From Ophiura sarsii (Eukaryota > Echinodermata > Ophiuroidea > Amphilepidida > Ophiuridae): a DNA stretch of 64,000 nt. Every line of letters begins with the position of its first letter. The first letter of the stretch is position 1. Shown one piece after another: positions 61,334-64,000 of this stretch. A program made the translations under genes and the position numbers. The notes under the pieces were generated by a model. It was not told the DNA's origin. It did no database searches and saw only the letters and a program-made list of their open reading frames with translations. The stretch covers positions 37,422,057-37,486,056 of the forward strand of contig CM069447.1 in NCBI GenBank assembly GCA_035610835.1, given 5' to 3'.

Positions 61334-63275
61334 GTAGGTTGATTTGATTATAGACCTGACCTTTGACTCTGGGCTCATATTGACTTTTTAGCTTACTACA
61401 GTAAGCTAAAGCGACCTGACGCGAAAGGTCACGGTATAGGTCAAGGGGAAAGTGCGACTGTGAAATATGGTTTTATCTTGGTCACACAAGTGGTTATTTG
61501 TCGGGAAATGTACTTGAGATAGTGAAACAATATGATCGCATAAATATGTTATAAAATGGGCCTGATTGCCATTCGACAAAATAGGCAATTTCGCGTTATT
61601 TTCTTTATTGTCATAACTGTATTGAAAATGCATGTAAACGCTATGATAGAAAAGTTGATTAACACATGGCACGCATGTATCATGACGTACAAGCATGATT
61701 GTCTTATTGTGATTGGTTTAACTACTAGAGATCATTATTATTCATGATACGAAATCAGCAGAAAGTAAAAATACAGCCGTCAAAGTGAAAAATAGGTGGG
61801 GAGGTCGTTTTTCGTTAATTGATGTTAATCGCTTCTGTATATATTCTTCAAACTATATCTCCGATTTCAGCGGCCAAAATTATTGGAAAATAATGTTTTC
61901 AAAGGTTTTTCATCATGAGGTGCTGTTAGAAATTCGCGAAAAAGAGTAAAACTTACGAATATTACCTTGCCAAAATGTTGAATTTGCGTGATTTATCGTG
62001 CCGTAATATCTTTTATTACCCCCACCAGTTTGGTATCGTCTGCCATTGATGTGTACATCAAATGTCAAATCTACATATTATAGTCCGATGTAAATGAGGC
62101 AATTACATTTACCGAGTTACCCCGTCTGTTTCAATGTGTCGTGAGCTTTCCTCGAGCAGTAGCACGTGCGAATATGTGAGGGTGCAGTGTTTAATTACGA
62201 AACAATCAGAGTCTCTACGGGTTCACTCATTTTTTGAAAGTCGTGTTAACGGGGGAGGGTTGGGTTTAACGGCACATTTATGTATTATATTTAGATATTG
62301 TGTAACTTCCGCCATGTCGAAATTCCACATTTAATACAAATTTACTCAATAAATATTCATAATGACATGCCGCATGTTTATATTATAGCTCAAGTAATTT
62401 ATTGAAAATAAAAACATTGTTTAAATAAAACATGACACCCCTTTCAAAAGTGAAAGCGTCCAACCCCCCAAAAAGTTTTCAGTCCGAGCATGCCGCGGCC
62501 GTGTGTTCTGAGAAAATAATGGCGTCTTCTCACCTATTTCATGTTCTGTTTCTTGTTGTTCTGTAATACTTCGAGTTGTTTTCATCTGCATCTACTTTGA
62601 CGTTAATTTTTAGCAGATAAAAATGACTACGAGTGAGTCGAAAGGCTGATATAGCCTAGACGTGAGTACAAAATAAACCAAATATAAAATGAAAAGGGGT
62701 ACTTTAAAATAAATAATACATCATCGTCCAACCCGCCTGTTCCTCATACGGTTGTTCTCCTACTAAAAAAGGAACCCAAGAGTATGGCGCCGCTCACATC
62801 GCCAGCGGTGTGTTTTATGTACGCACGATGTTGCTCTAAAATTCGCTTCATTGTGCACATTTGGTTGCACTTATGAAAGTTTTATGCATTTTGGTAGTAC
62901 ACAACATTATTCTGATGGTAAATCTTGAACGAATCGCGATTTTAATATGTAATGTTAATGTCCGGAAGCTGATTAAAACCGGTGCAGATTTGACAATAAT
63001 AAAAGGCAAATGAAGACAACACAGAGAACAGAAGTACATCTACTGTACAGTACAGTACACTTTGGTGGACATTTAGTATATTTTATTGCGTTTTCACTTC
63101 CTCAAAAATCTGGACTACCAATTTTCGTAAATCCCGAGTCCCGACCGAAAAACAAAATCGAGTCCCGGGAGCACTATAATTCCCGAACATCCCAGCCTAG
63201 CCCTATGCCTATTATAGGCTATAGCCTAGGCTATGTATGGTTAAACCAGGGAGGTGTAATATCTCTCTGGTTAAA
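61334..63275. other. Intron X, no features supported
   Basis: AT-rich with isolated CpG-containing patches around 62130-62230 and 62490-62530. No exon of the C3 family seen; short open frames have no family signature. Confidence 0.55.
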
Positions 63276-63626
63276 GGTATATTATGTGATCTTTCCAGGG
63301 AACGCCCTCAACATAAAAAAAAAATTGAAAGAAGATTTTCTTGCAGATTTACATTTCTGATCATAAATCTTACATACATTCCAAGTTACAGGGCGATACG
63401 ATTCTTAATTACTTCAAAATCATGATTTTAGAGTGAAAATACGACAGTTTATATTTTCACTCTAAAATTCACTCTAAAACCATGATTTTGAGGTAATTAG
63501 GAATCGTATCGCTCTGTAACTCGGAATGTATGTATGATTTATGATCAGAAATGTAAATCTGCAAGAAAATCTACTTTCTAAAAAAAATAATGAATAGAGG
63601 GCGCTCTCTGGAAAAGATCACATACA
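63276..63626. mobile_element. Foldback element, copy 3
   Basis: Same family as 4856-5220 and the most symmetric copy. It shares the left flank TTAAAGGTATATTATG with copy 2 but has no TTAA MITE beside it. Confidence 0.8.
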
Positions 63627-63769
63627 AATAAAAAAGAATATTTTGATATCAGAAGAAAAGCCTATCTTATTTTCAATATTCCCCTAAACCAATCACCTCG
63701 GTAGATGTTATTGTTACTTATTGAACCATCCAGAAGAGAACGCCAATTGGTTTTTGTGGCATTACCAAA

Positions 63770-64000
63770 GTCAAAGTGGCGCACCATCGCCTTCCCGGGG
63801 TCGGGCGGCGTTCAAACTCAGTGGGTGGGTGCAGCTCGGTCCCCGCAAGAGCAAGTTTGCATTCGCTAGAGCGTATGAGGTCAAAGGTTATATAGGGGTC
63901 AACTTTTTGAAGTTGGTCGGATCATGCTTAAACTCGGTGATCTCGATGCGAGGCGAGCGTGGCAAAAATAAAACGGGTTGGCGTTTGTCGGGTCTTCCGG
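63770..64000 (-). repeat. Inverted fragment of the 52.9-53.1 kb sequence
   Basis: CTTCCCGGGGTCGGGCGGCG and GTGGGTGCAGCTCGGTCCCC match the reverse complement of 52970-53030. It continues past the window end. Confidence 0.8.

Overview
This window is eukaryotic genomic DNA, AT-rich overall and mostly intron. It carries the middle and larger part of one complement C3-like gene on the + strand. I assembled 24 exons (6227-61333) by hand. Every junction keeps the reading frame, every intron is GT-AG, and the joined product is a continuous 1147-residue stretch. It runs from just after the signal peptide (start of MG1), through a complete beta chain, an RKRR processing site, an anaphylatoxin domain, MG7 and CUB, into the thioester domain with GCGEQ. 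The signal-peptide exon was not found. The rest of the thioester domain, MG8 and C345C lie beyond base 64000.

The GCGEQ thioester together with an anaphylatoxin domain and a basic chain-processing site fits the C3/C4/C5 family, not alpha-2-macroglobulin or CD109/TEP. The long repeat-packed introns and the repeat styles (TAGGCCTA-rich stretches, LINE 3' ends with TTA or AAAT tails, AGGTCA-rich elements, palindromic MITEs) suggest a marine invertebrate deuterostome such as an echinoderm, hemichordate or cephalochordate. This placement is inference; I cannot name a species.

Layout. 1-6226: upstream or intron 1, with a degenerate ~185 bp array, a perfect 56 bp palindrome and a ~0.93 kb tandem duplication that copied the splice acceptor of the first exon seen. 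6227-19310: MG1 to MG3 exons. 21602-30109: MG3 to MG6 exons in introns full of foldback elements. 31700-41024: rest of MG6 and the RKRR exon, with a truncated LINE on the - strand in the intron between. 42686-49724: anaphylatoxin, alpha'NT, MG7 and start of CUB. 51392-61333: CUB and thioester domain, with a 2.8 kb foldback and AGGTCA-rich repeats. 61334-64000: intron.

Most notable points: the position of the catalytic thioester-domain histidine reads Tyr; the anaphylatoxin domain lacks exactly the two cysteines that pair as C22-C49 in human C3a; exon edges with their splice sites have been tandemly duplicated into the adjacent intron at four separate exons; a cluster of ~20 bp palindromes sits near 17.8-18.1 kb; and several tRNA-derived SINEs share a TTAGGGTTA-like 3' tail. 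No second gene is established; a weak candidate last exon of a - strand neighbour lies at 150-296.
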